Shown piece after piece: positions 32,998-43,433 of a stretch of DNA of 64,000 nt. Under the pieces are notes generated by a model. The model had not been told where the DNA came from, did not search any database, and saw only the letters and a program-made list of their open reading frames with translations. The first letter of the stretch is position 1. Each line of letters begins with the position of its first letter. Both the position numbers and the translations under genes were made by a program. The stretch comes from Rhizopus arrhizus. Lineage: Eukaryota > Mucoromycota > Mucoromycetes > Mucorales > Rhizopodaceae. The DNA is taken from assembly GCA_024220505.1 (NCBI GenBank), contig JAKZZE010000001.1:2666001-2730000 (forward strand), read 5' to 3'.

Positions 32998-35546
32998 ATG
33001 TCCTCCTCTTCATCTATTAGCACTTCTCGATGTCTTTTTGTTCAAAGAAGCGCTCCTGAATATGCTAATGAACCTTTAATCAATGTCCAGTTTGCAGTCG
33101 AAATGGAATTTGATGCTTGGTATGCCAATGTTGTTATTCCTTACGCGAATTAAATCAAATGTCAGACTCATATTAATAAGAGAAATGCTGCTACTGTTCC
33201 CCATATGTCCGAAGAGGCATTGAAAGCTTGTTTGTTGCCAAAGGAGACGCGTTATTTCATATGTGATTACGGTAGAATAAAAGCGATAAAGAAAGAAGCA
33301 ACTAACGTATCAGTATTAGAAGGCTTACCTTCTGGTGAAGCATCTGAATCAAATGAAGTGATTACTAAAAAAAGGAGAGTAGCAAAAAAGCCTTCATTTA
33401 AAGTCAATTGCCCTGCAAAAATTACTCAAACCATCTTTTTTAACGGCACTGTTACTACGGAATACGAATAGCAACATGCTTCTTCTGACCCCTTGGCTAC
33501 CCCTGACGTGACCTCATCGCGTTTATTCAATGCCATAAAGAATTGGATTCATCAGCAAGTTGATTCTAACAAAGACTGGAGAGCAATCAAGACCACTCTT
33601 CGTCTTTCCGAACAACACTTGGATACTGTAAGTCATGTAATAAAATATACAAAAACCTTCATAATAACTGACAAGCGCCTATAACGTACATTTAGTTTGA
33701 CACGTCACAAGTGTTTTCAAATATTCCTGCTGGCTTACTTGTTCGTTATTCTGATGTCTAGAATATTGTTCTTGCGGAAATGCATAACGTGTCAGTAAAA
33801 AGCCCTAAAGATATGGAGAGTGTTCGTTTGTGGATGAAATAATTACGTAAAACCGAGTTAACTCGACCTTATTTTCAGCCGATTCAGACACAAACGATCC
33901 ATTTCTTTTTTCATGGATTTTTTCTTGCCATTGAATGGTATGTCGATTATTTCACTAAACGCATTGTAAAATAAAAAAATCGAACATTAACACATACGAC
34001 TTGATAGATTCTTGAAAACACTAAAAAGTGGTGTGTGGACTCTACCCACAATACCTGCAAATCGTTTATTAAGTCGACAGACGATTGCTATTTGTATACA
34101 ATTGTTGTTTGTAACAAGATCACAAACAAAGGTGCGCCTGTTTGCTTTTTCGTAACCAACCGTGAAGTAAAACCAGCTTTGATAACATAGCTTGAATGGG
34201 TAAAACAATGTGTTGTTATTAGCCCTAAAAGAGTCATGATCGACTGTAGCTCTATCGAAATTGACGCTTTTAGACAGGCATTTTCCGGTAATGTAGACAT
34301 CCTTTTGTGTCATTGGTATATCTAGCGTGCTTGGGAAAAGCATCTAAAAAATGATGTAGGTTTCGATTGTTTATGTATTTAGTCAAATTATATGTCGACT
34401 AATCGTTTTTTTAATTACTGGCATTGTAGGTGAAAGTTACAGACGCAACGCGCGAATCAGTTCGCGCTAGGGACACTATTCGAGCATCGATCAATAAAAT
34501 GATGCAGGCTGAAAACGTAGAAATTTACGAGAGTCATGTTGAACATTTCAAGGCATCTTTTAGTGATAGTTTCCCAGTCTTTGGTGCTTACTTTGAAAAG
34601 ATGTGGCTAGGAAGGAAAAATCTTTGATCAAAGAGTGGAGACCTGCAAGTACAATCATTATTTCGACAACTGTTTTGATATTTTGTTGAGATATTGCTCT
34701 TGTTATTTAGGGTGTCGCTTTCCATACTAACAACATGATTGAATCCTACCACAATCAGCTTAAATCGTTCTATTTAACAAGATTCCTCAACAAGCGTGTT
34801 GACCGTGTGATATATACCTTGGTAAATGTTATTCTCTGTGATTATAGAACAGAACATATTTAAGTTGAACTTGGTTGAAGCCTATGTCCTTAACATCAGA
34901 ACAGTCAAAGAAAAAGAAGAAAGGGGACGAAATTGAGCTAAGCATTGCTCAAAGTATGATTAGCCTCTATGTAGAAAGCAATCAAACGGTAAGTTGATCT
35001 AGAATAGCCTCATATATCCTTAATCTTTTTAAATCTAATACTTCTTTTTATTTTTATTTTTTGCAGGTCTATACTTGTTCTTTTACACAGAAAAACGATC
35101 GTATCTTGTAACATTGAATTCCACAGGTGAGTACCTTGAAAAATGCACCTGCCCTGATATGACCTACCTGTGTAAGCACATTTTTCTTGTTTCGCATAAG
35201 CACTCTATTCCGTACAGCGACAAGGCTGTGTTCTTTCCGGCAGCAGCAGAGCGAGATTACGCAAGGTCCTATCAACAATTCTGACGACATTGTCAACAAA
35301 GTTGTCAGTGATTATCAAGCTATTATTGAAGAACAAGGGCAGCAAAATCTCTTGCGTGTGGATGCTTTGTCCGAATCTTTAAGACAAGCATACAGTGTTC
35401 TTGGGTCGCAAATAAAAGGGTTGAATAAGTCGAACAAACGTGATTCTGATTTTTTGGAAACATTGGCAAAAGGTATAAGAAATCTGACCTCTAGGATTAA
35501 AAGCACAAAAAATTCCTCCCAACATCCTTCAACGCAAAGAAGGTAA
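32998..35546 (+). pseudogene. SWIM-zinc-finger MULE-type transposase-like gene, decayed
   Basis: A multi-exon gene running from MSSSSSISTSRC at 32998 to about 35546. Readable parts: DNA-binding-like N terminus (33205-33471); FDTSQVFSNIPAGLLVRYSD near 33700; a DDE-like core near 34110-34340 (GAPVCFFVTNREVK, VMIDCSSIEIDAFRQAF, LCHWYI, RAWEKH); NNMIESYHNQLKSFYL near 34735; and a SWIM zinc finger C-x-C-x6-C-x-H at 35150-35185 (CTCPDMTYLCKH). Introns of about 50-80 bp interrupt it. In-frame stops occur at about 33151, 33469, 33759, 33840, 34189 and 34322, several where Gln or Trp would be expected. SWIM plus DDE matches Mutator-like transposases or FAR1-type derivatives. Confidence 0.7.
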
Positions 35547-35752
35547 GCGCTTCTTTCTTAATTTTAATAGTATAACGTACTTTTTTGTCTTCAGTAAATA
35601 TTTTTATTTTCTGTCTTTTTAATTTTTGATTTTTATTAAGCTGTTAATTTTTTGATTGCTGCAATATATGGTTGTTTAAAGATTTTTAGTAATATATTGG
35701 TTTGTTGTGTCATTTTCGTTGATATCATATATAATATGTTCCACGATGCGCG

Positions 35753-35768
35753 CCTTTGAAAGATATAG
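35753..35768 (+). repeat. Target-site duplication, left, of minus-strand SINE
   Basis: CCTTTGAAAGATATAG; the same 16 bp recur at 35980-35995. Confidence 0.85.
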
Positions 35769-35979
35769 GTTTTTTTTTTTTTTTTTTTTTTTTTTTGTAT
35801 GAGGATTTTATTCGGATGCCGCATTTTTAATTGGTCATCATAAGAAACACTCTTTAATAGCAGGGCTTAAACCCACGAACAAACAAACAGAAAACGACCA
35901 TGGAGATTGGAATTAGTGCCGCCAGATGAAAGACTAATCCAGCAGAAAGAACTTGACAACTTCGCTAAGGGACTTTGCC
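35769..35979 (-). mobile_element. SINE, copy 1 (minus strand)
   Basis: About 210 bp ending (minus strand) in an A tail seen as a T run at 35770-35796, and flanked by perfect 16-bp target-site duplications. The 5' part carries an A-box-like TTAGCGAAGTTGT and, further in, a B-box-like GGTTTAAGCCC. It does not encode a protein. It is the near-perfect reverse complement of 36149-36342. Confidence 0.8.
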
Positions 35980-35995
35980 CCTTTGAAAGATATAG
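35980..35995 (+). repeat. Target-site duplication, right, of minus-strand SINE
   Basis: CCTTTGAAAGATATAG, partner of 35753-35768. Confidence 0.85.
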
Positions 35996-36148
35996 AGAAG
36001 AAAAAGGTTTAAACTAAATTAGTTATTATGTACTGTATTTTTTAGAAAGTAATGTCGCGTTGTAAAAACTTTGTAATACAAATTATAAAGAAAACGACAT
36101 TTGGGATGCGACATTCATTTTTGGAAGCACTGTACTATTAAATTCTGG

Positions 36149-36342
36149 AGTTGGGGCAAAGTCCCTTAGCGAAGTTGTCAAGTTCTTTCTGCTGGATTAG
36201 TCTTTCATCTGGCGGCACTAATTCCAATCTCCATGGTCGTTTTCTGTTTGTTTGTTCGTGGGTTTAAGCCCTGCTATTAAAGAGTGTTTCTTATGATGAC
36301 CAATTAAAAATGCGGCATCTGAATAAAATCCTCATAAAAAAA
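36149..36342 (+). mobile_element. SINE, copy 2 (plus strand)
   Basis: Same element as 35769-35979 in opposite orientation, with an A tail (36335-36342) and a 9-bp duplication AAATTCTGG (36140-36148 and 36343-36351). A-box-like TAGCGAAGTTG at 36167-36177 fits the TRGCNNAGYNGG consensus at 11 positions. It has landed in the terminal inverted repeat of the DNA element that follows. Confidence 0.8.
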
Positions 36343-36460
36343 AAATTCTGGGTTTTATTATTTTTTTTGTATTTTTTTTTAAAATTTTATGGCAATGAGC
36401 ATGTAGCAGCAAAGTGTGCAATGTTGTCCAAGCTAGTTATGAATGTAAGAGAATAGAAAT
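36343..36460 (+). repeat. Left terminal inverted repeat of a 2.5-kb DNA element
   Basis: Its reverse complement matches 38722-38834 over about 110 bp (for example CATGCTCATTGCCATAAAAT in the right copy). The outermost bases (TACTATTAAATTCTGG) are found before the SINE at 36133-36148, showing the SINE split the repeat. Confidence 0.75.
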
Positions 36461-36587
36461 CCTTCTTAGGGGACAAGAAGGGAAAAAAGAGAAAGAAAAA
36501 GAAAAAGAAAAGAGCAAATTATTTGAAATATGAATAAATATAAGAGGAGGAAGAAAGAAAGTAAATTTAGATGATGGTGATATCGTT

Positions 36588-37795
36588 ATGGTAAAAAGAA
36601 ATAAGGACTCCTTTGCATTACTTAAACCAATCACACCCAGCATCTCCTATCGCTTTAATACCCTTGGTTTCAAAGAACAAATGAAAGCAAGAGTGAACTC
36701 GATTGCATACGTAAAGTTGGATGATAAAGGTATCTTTGAAACCGAAGCTATTACCAACGAATATGCCTGTACTATGGACGAGTCATATAGCAGCAAGTAT
36801 ATTAACAATTATCCTATTGCTAAATCCTTTTTAAATGACGCGCTTAATCAACAATTCGAGGATTTTTTACCATGGATGGGCCAACATGGATTTGATAATA
36901 CGAATTCTGAAGATACTAAAAAAGCAATACTTATGATTCGATTAACATTAACCGATTTTTATGCAAATTGCTTAAAGCCCTCACCCACTAACTCTTTGAA
37001 TGAGCGTACACCATTTGTGGAATATGTTGTCCCCATATTCAAATATTACAGCGCCGTTTACAATGATTTAACATTTCAGTAGTAAGACAAACTTTATTGT
37101 GTATATACTATCCGATCTGACTTTAATCGTATAATTTAAATGTAGGTGTGAGAAGGGCCTGGAAACGAACAAATGCATTGTATACTATAACACAGATAGC
37201 AAAGCTAAAAGGCGTTTAGCAGATGGTGTCGGTTATTTTGTTATGATAACACGGAGAATCTATTGTTTGAATCATCGGGGTAATAATACTATAACAGATT
37301 ACCTATAGATACATTGTACTTATATGTAAATATAGAGAAGAAAATGATGGCCACACACAAGATGTTACTATAAAGCTACTGGAATGCAATATCAGATCTT
37401 TAAAGATGGAGATGGAAAATATCAAGGATGCGTCATTCGAGTCCTATAAGAAGAGAAGGTTTTCACCTATTTATACGCTGGTGACAAGTTGACAATGCTT
37501 AGCACTTCTGTTGTAAGCCGAGAAAAATGGGGCTACACACTCGTTAGAGAGGCCATTGTTCCCAGAACATGGAATGCGCGTGTTAGATGGCTCAAGGTGA
37601 TGGATCTCATCTTTTATACCAAGGTAGAGTTTGTGTTGATAGCAAAAAAGAAAAAATGAATTACTAACAATTAATTTGAAAAAGGCGATGCTTGAAGAGC
37701 AGAAAGAAGTTGCAGCAATTTTTGAAAGTGAACATAATGGTTGGATACAAGTGGCACAGGGAACAACTATTAAGTATTTGTCTAAACTATCATAA
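36588..37795 (+). pseudogene. Passenger gene of unknown function inside the TIR element, decayed
   Basis: Exon 1 is open from 36588 to about 37081 (MVKRNKDSFALLKPITPSIS, ending FVEYVVPIFKYYSAVYNDL). A GTAAGA..TAG intron follows, then CEKGLETNKCIVYYNTDSKA near 37145-37200, EENDGHTQDVTIKLLE near 37338, and KWGYTLVREAIVPRTWNARV near 37530. It ends IKYLSKLS at 37795 after another intron (37624-37684). I recall similar repeated ORFs in Mucorales but know no function. Damage: the exon 1/2 join creates TAG where Trp would be expected, a frameshift near 37485, and loss of frame around 37250-37330. Confidence 0.6.
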
Positions 37796-37919
37796 CTTTT
37801 AATAAAGCTCTCTCATATACATGTTCATATATACTTTATACCACCTATCAAATACACAATGGAAATAATAGTATTAACAATAATTATGCTCTATCCTTCA
37901 TCTAAATATATTCCAAAAA

Positions 37920-38577
37920 AACTGCGTTTTCATCGATGAGGCAGGTTTTAACAACCACATAGTGCGCGGTCGTGCTTGGTCGAAAGTAGGAAGTCCAGCA
38001 AATATTAAGCTTCATCAGAAATAGGGAGTAAATGTTAGTATCGTCGGTTGTATCTTTGTTTATGGCACTATCAATTTCTCCAGAGTTGAGCCTTTGAAGG
38101 CAAACAATGTCGGAAAAATTAGAGCATGAATATCCGTAACAGCAGCAAAAGAAGAGGAAAGCCGAGACTCAAGATGTCAAACCTAAGGCACCTTCAAAAG
38201 GAACTACAGGCTACCACATAATTAAATTTGTGGAACATGTTATGGATATCCTAGATAGACACAATAAACACGGGTTTTACATTGTAATGAACAACTGCAG
38301 AATCCATCATAGTGCCTTTGTTGTTGATGCGATAACTAAAAGAGGCTATAGACCATTATTTATGCCACCATACTCCCCTTTCTTGAATCCTATTGAGGAG
38401 TGCTGGTCTAAGGTTAAAAAGAATATAAAAAGAAATCCACTGGAAAAGGATGATAGGCTTTCGGATCGGATTTGAGATGCTTGCAACACTATAACTGTTG
38501 AAGACTGCCAAGGTTGGATACGATACTCTGAAAGCTTTTGGGAAAGATGTATTAGCAAAGAACTAGAATTAAGATAA
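37920..38577 (+). pseudogene. Tc1/mariner-like transposase, decayed
   Basis: Begins at the first catalytic Asp region (FIDEAGFNNHIVRGRAWSKV), then SIVGCIFVYGTINF, a frameshift near 38215, IVMNNCRIHH (Asn instead of the second catalytic Asp) and PPYSPFLNPIEECWSKVK with the Glu, ending at TAA 38575-38577. The N-terminal DNA-binding half is missing. It lies inside the 36.34-38.83 kb inverted repeats, so it may be the relic of that element's own transposase. Confidence 0.75.
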
Positions 38578-38721
38578 AAGCTGAATCAATGTCTACCAGA
38601 ATTTTGTGTTTTATTGTAGAGATAAAATAGTAAGATTATCTATAATTGAAATCCCAGACTGTCAAAAAAAAAAAAAAAATTCAATTGTCTCATTATAGAT
38701 TAAAATACTGTATATGAAGAA

Positions 38722-38834
38722 TATATTCTCTTACAATCATAACTGGCTCGGGCAACATTGCACATTTTGTTGCTACATGCTCATTGCCATAAAATTTTAA
38801 AAAAAATACAAAAAATAATAAAACCCAGAATTTA
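38722..38834 (+). repeat. Right terminal inverted repeat of the 2.5-kb DNA element
   Basis: Reverse complement of 36343-36460 with few mismatches. Confidence 0.75.
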
Positions 38835-38869
38835 ATAGTATATGAAAAATAAAGTGTGACTCTAAGAGC

Positions 38870-41395
38870 ATTTACCACATTGGAAGCCGGCGCGGAGCCA
38901 ACTGAGATTATTCTAGGTACAATGATACTCTTTCCAAAGGAATTTTTCCAGCCTCATGGCTTGGTGCTTCTGTATCTCTATTGCCCAAAAAGAGGAACCT
39001 CAAAGATCTCAAGAATTGGCGGTCTATCTCACTGGTTAACACGGATACTAAGGTCTTCCCTAGACTCCTCACTGCTCGTATAGTGAAATGCGCTTCAAAA
39101 TTGATCAACCCTTATCAAGTGGGATTATTAGGAGGGAGGTTCATTGCTGGCAATGGATTATTGATGAAACTCATAATGGAACATGCTCGGCTCACGTCGT
39201 CTACTGCTATGAGACTATTGCTGGATCAGGAGAAGACACATGACCGGGTTCATCTCGCCTATTTATGTCAAGCCCTCCACTGCTTTAGTTTCCCTTCTTC
39301 CATTGTCGATAGTCTCTCAACTCTTTTTTTCATCACTAACCTCCATCTCAATATTAATGGCTTTCTTTCTTCAGCGGATCCTCAGTGTAAAGGACTCAGA
39401 CAAGGTCACCACATCTCACCGGTCCCGTTTAACCTTGCATTCTAGCCGCTCCTGCGACGTATTCTATCAAGTTCTCATGTCTCTGAATTCCAGTTTCCAC
39501 AGTCTGTCTGCTCCCCCCCTGTCTTGGAGTCTCGCTCCAAAGTGAAATTTCTTGCATACGCGGATGTTGTCTGTTTCCTAAATGATCCACATAAGGTCAC
39601 CATTTTACATGAGCATCTCAATATATATGTCAAGGCTTCCGGTGCAAAGATAAACTTTAATAAAACAGAAGCAGCCTCCCTCTCTGGTTCTCGCTTATGC
39701 TATCATCGTACTTGGCGGACACTTCTTTTGCAGCAACAGATCCACTCCTGGCATGACAGCTTATCTCGTGAACCGGTCATCTACTTGGGCTTCCCTCTCC
39801 ATCCCTCCATTGCCCAACGTGACACTTGTCTTACTTCGCTACTGTCTAAAATTATGACTGGTACGCAGTTGCACTCTCATCGGCCTTTGTCCGTTCGGGG
39901 TCGTGTTACTATCTTAAACTCTTTGGTCCTCTCCAAATTGCGTCATGTGCTCCGCTTTTCGTTCCGAAATTATTCTTTAAAAAGCTGCAATATCAAATAT
40001 CAGGGTTTGTTTCTACCAAAAGATCGCCATGAGTTAGCTTTGAGACCTTGCGCTTTCCTCACAATAAAGGTGGATTGGGTGTTCTCAATCTTCGCATCCA
40101 ACAAATTGCTCTACAGTTGAGATGGTTATTGCCCTCTTCTTCATGATCGTCCGTGCTCTCCTACCTCCAACTTTTGAAACCATCGTTTGTTGCAATCGTC
40201 CGTTGTATTGCCACTGCTCATCGACTATCTCTTGAAGCATTCCTTACCTGTTGGGCCCCAAGTACCTATACATTTGAATTATCGCCAGGCGTTTGCTTTT
40301 CCTTCCTTACGACCCAAGGCTTTGGCTCAATCCCTTGATGGTGTATTTTCCTTATTTTTCACGGCTGTGGATAATCTACCGCATCTCTTTGACCAGGTCG
40401 TCATCAACCCTCAAACAGCTCTATGCCTCCAGCTGGACGATGTTTCTGTTTTCTCGTCCTCTTGTCCGCTACCGAAATCGATATCTCAGTTGCCTCGTTC
40501 CTTGGCTTACAAATTCGATTCTATCGTGAGCAGATTACAACCGAAGTCCCCTTCTGAAATTTCCATTCACCCTTATCTAACTAAATGGTTTCTAAAGTGG
40601 ATTCGTCTTGATCAGCTGAAGCTTCAACCATTCTTCATTCATGCCCTCCTGCGTCCTGACTCATCGTTTATTCTAGTGACCCACTCTAGTCAATATGTTC
40701 CCGTTTCTGGTTGCATTGTCCTTAGTTGATCATCCTGGGGCCCGCCTCGGTCTCACTTCTCGACGCTACCGTCGTTTATATTGTCCGTCCGTACCTTCTT
40801 CATGCCTTTACCCGAATCGCACTTCCTCCAAATGAACCGCTTTATTGCGCTTCCCTCTTAGACCGCAAAGTCGCGACATATGGTACAGTCCACTTCACAA
40901 CAAATTGCCTTATCTATCGAAAATGCATTGGCCAACAAAAATTTATTACATTTGTGCTGAACCAGATAAAAACACCATCTCATTTCCTCCTTGAATGTCT
41001 TCGCAAACTTGTCGTTTGGTCGTCCCTCTGGGTCTCGCAGTTTGAATAGCCCTTCTCGACCTACTCACTACGATACGCCCTTTTTCCTTTTTGATTTCCT
41101 ACTTGCCATCCCGTTGCTATTCAGGATCCTTTAATCTTTGGTAATATCTTGTTAGTTATTTGGTGCAACCACTGGTCCTCTATCTTCGATCAACGTCCAT
41201 TTACCACTTCTGTCACCATCGATTCTACTAATCAACTGTTGTCTGCCTCCTTTCAAGAATTACTCATTTCCGATGGGATCTCTGCTGTACCTCTTCCGCA
41301 TCTACAACTGCTGTGTTGTTCGTCTCGACATCAATCTCACACTTGTACTCTTGACACCTGTATCAACCACATCACTACATAAAAACAATTCAAAA
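38870..41395 (+). mobile_element. 5'-truncated, decayed LINE ORF2
   Basis: Starts within the region before the RT domain (PASWLGASVSLLPKKRNLKD) and runs through RT: LLLDQEKTHDRVH near 39220, GLRQGHHISPVPFN near 39390 (GDPLSPLLFN mutated), catalytic box changed to YADVV near 39560, then a thumb region and C-terminal end (HWSSIFDQRPFTT near 41170). Frames shift at about 39440, 40110, 40190 and 40730. GC and codon use are higher than the surroundings, as in the intact LINE. The missing catalytic Asp makes it inactive. Confidence 0.8.
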
Positions 41396-41984
41396 TTTTA
41401 AAATTCTTTAAAAACATATCATGTGCCATCTTATATCTGTTAATAAAATTCGAGATTTGTCTCATAAGAAAAAAAAATTGGGTTGGGATCAATGCTTTAG
41501 ATTTGTTTACACATTCTATATTTGGAACGTTCATTATGCTATATTTGAATTGAAACATATCTATATTTAGTTTTAATCCTTTATTTAGAAATCAAAAAAC
41601 ATGATGGCCCCTTTTTCGGCAGTTTAAAACTTTGTAGATCTTTTTTCCTATTTTGTTCTGACATTTCCAGCCACTTTGAGTACAAACAATGAAAATAAAT
41701 AAGAAAAGAGGCGTAGTCTTAAAATGCAAAAATTGTAAATTACATACCAATTGAGAAAACAATGTAATATAAATAGATCTTTGCAACTCCTTTTAATCTC
41801 AAGGATCAATTTTGCTATATATTAAAGTGTTTATTTTTGTGTATTAGCTGTACTTATCTAGAGATCTACAAATTATTCTTACAGTTTAAAAATAAAAATT
41901 GATTCAGGCTCAGAAACAAATCCATTAAAAATTTATAAATTTATTGGTGCATGAATTGTACAAAAAAAAATACTATATTGGGTT
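41396..41984. other. Intergenic, nothing recognised
   Basis: AT-rich, no ORF or repeat match that I could support. Confidence 0.45.
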
Positions 41985-42260
41985 GCGGTTTAAATAGTCT
42001 TCGAATCTAGCAGCTGAATATCTACTGAATCCTTGAAGATCGCTTAAAAGAATTTTGATGCATGTATCTTCATTTCTAGACGATCATGTCTCTTCCTGCG
42101 AAAGCTCTTCCCTTTTAGGCTTACTTTTACACACTAACCAAAGCTATTCAATTGGGTTGAGCTCAGGGGAGTAAGCTGGAAGATAAACACAGCCGTAGTC
42201 GCGTTGCTCAATGTACTTTCTGATATCAGCATTCTTGTGAATAGGAGCATTGTTCATAAC
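41985..42260 (-). pseudogene. C-terminal Tc1-like transposase fragment
   Basis: Minus-strand reading VMNNAPIHKNADI, YGCVYLPAYSPELNPIE, LLSDLQGFSRYS and FEDYLNRNPI. Again Asn at the second catalytic position. The fragment stops abruptly at 42260, where LTR-like sequence begins. One in-frame stop follows NPIE. Confidence 0.75.
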
Positions 42261-42575
42261 TGTAATATTTGGGATTTATAATATGAAAAAGTATTAAGTC
42301 AATCAACAAATATAAAAATAAGTGAGACTCAAAGTAGATCGTCCTTTATTCAAAAAAATATGAGAGTATTTATACTTTTTTATCCACGGCTAAATATTAA
42401 CATTTACAGTATATGATTATTGGTTATTAATCGATATTAGGCGATGCGTTATTTATAGGATTGGTATTATTGAACATCTTTTTATCAAAAAGTAATTATC
42501 AATCCTGATCCAGGAACTTACTGGAATATTCTGGAATGGATCGGGATATGATTTTATTTGAGGTGGCATAATACA
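42261..42575 (-). mobile_element. Probable solo LTR
   Basis: Read on the minus strand the 315-bp segment starts TGTATTATGCC and ends AAATATTACA (TG..CA borders). It has a TATA box (AGTATAAATACTC) followed about 25 bp later by AATAAAGGACG, the usual promoter and poly(A)-signal order of a retrotransposon LTR. No 5-bp target-site duplication is seen, so it may result from recombination between elements. Confidence 0.5.
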
Positions 42576-42703
42576 ATGTCCGATATTCCCAATTTTACTT
42601 TATCGGATCAAATTGTGTCCAAAAGATCAATCAATATTTCTCAAAAGTTTGTCTATCTTTTTTGAAAAAATGCCCTAATGGCAGTGAAGCGAATGTATTA
42701 CTG

Positions 42704-42717
42704 TAGTTTCTTTTGAA
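42704..42717 (+). repeat. Target-site duplication, left, of truncated LINE
   Basis: TAGTTTCTTTTGAA, repeated at 43014-43027. Confidence 0.8.
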
Positions 42718-43013
42718 AGTATTACATCTTACACTACCATGACAAGTTTACAATCCATGATTTTTTTGCTACAGTTATTCAATTCATTTGGAAAGCTTAC
42801 TGACAACAATTCTTTGAACAGACTCCTCTCTTGAATGAGATTGTTGTCAATCAAATCCAGAAGGAACTATTAAAACTGTCCACCTACAATTCTTTATTCT
42901 AATACCTTTTATATTTTTATAAGTCACTGTTTCATACACTTGTATCGCTCTTAACCTTTATACTCTTTGATGAGTTTTAATAAATATTAAAATTTTCATC
43001 CATAAAAAAAAAA
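42718..43013 (+). mobile_element. Strongly 5'-truncated LINE 3' end
   Basis: About 296 bp between 14-bp direct repeats, ending in a run of A (43003-43013). The translation of the first part gives DFFATVIQFIWKAYWQQFF, like the C-terminal ORF2 motif of the other LINEs (VIWSSRW). This is a typical product of aborted target-primed reverse transcription. Confidence 0.75.
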
Positions 43014-43027
43014 TAGTTTCTTTTGAA
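43014..43027 (+). repeat. Target-site duplication, right, of truncated LINE
   Basis: TAGTTTCTTTTGAA, partner of 42704-42717. Confidence 0.8.
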
Positions 43028-43381
43028 CTAATTTTGAAATTTATGTTTTGAACGTTGTATTTCAAGGCCAACCGAAAGCGGAAGGTTCAAGTAATAGTCG
43101 AAAAGGAACATATATAATTCTGTATGTCTTCTTAATATCAGTGCTTCCAAAGATAAACGTAGTAACCCAAATGTTCATTTCTGCATAATTTGTATAAACC
43201 GTTTTATAACGCGATGCTAATTTCTAAAAATGGGTTAACTTTTTCTATATCAGGAAGTCCACAACGTTGATAGCTGACATCCATCTTTCAATTACTTTAA
43301 ATGAAATAAGGGAGGGAACAAGAAAGTGAAAAGTATTTCAAAAAATCATCGAGACTTTAAAAAACAAGGGGTCCAGATTTT

Positions 43382-43390
43382 GTATAAAAG
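43382..43390 (+). promoter_or_regulatory. TATA box of membrane-protein copy 5
   Basis: GTATAAAAG about 45-50 bp before the ATG at 43434. Confidence 0.55.
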
Positions 43391-43433
43391 CTCGTTCATT
43401 TATTTAAAGCTTTTTCTTCTCATCATCTTACTT

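Noticed and set aside
35797..36333. Foldback (inverted-repeat) transposon
   Set aside because: Each arm has its own A tail and its own target-site duplication, so two SINE insertions explain the palindrome better.
43326..43433. 36-residue N-terminal extension of copy 5 (and 10 residues at 31015 for copy 4)
   Set aside because: Not conserved in other copies, and the TATA box lies inside the copy 5 extension; the downstream ATG is the family start.
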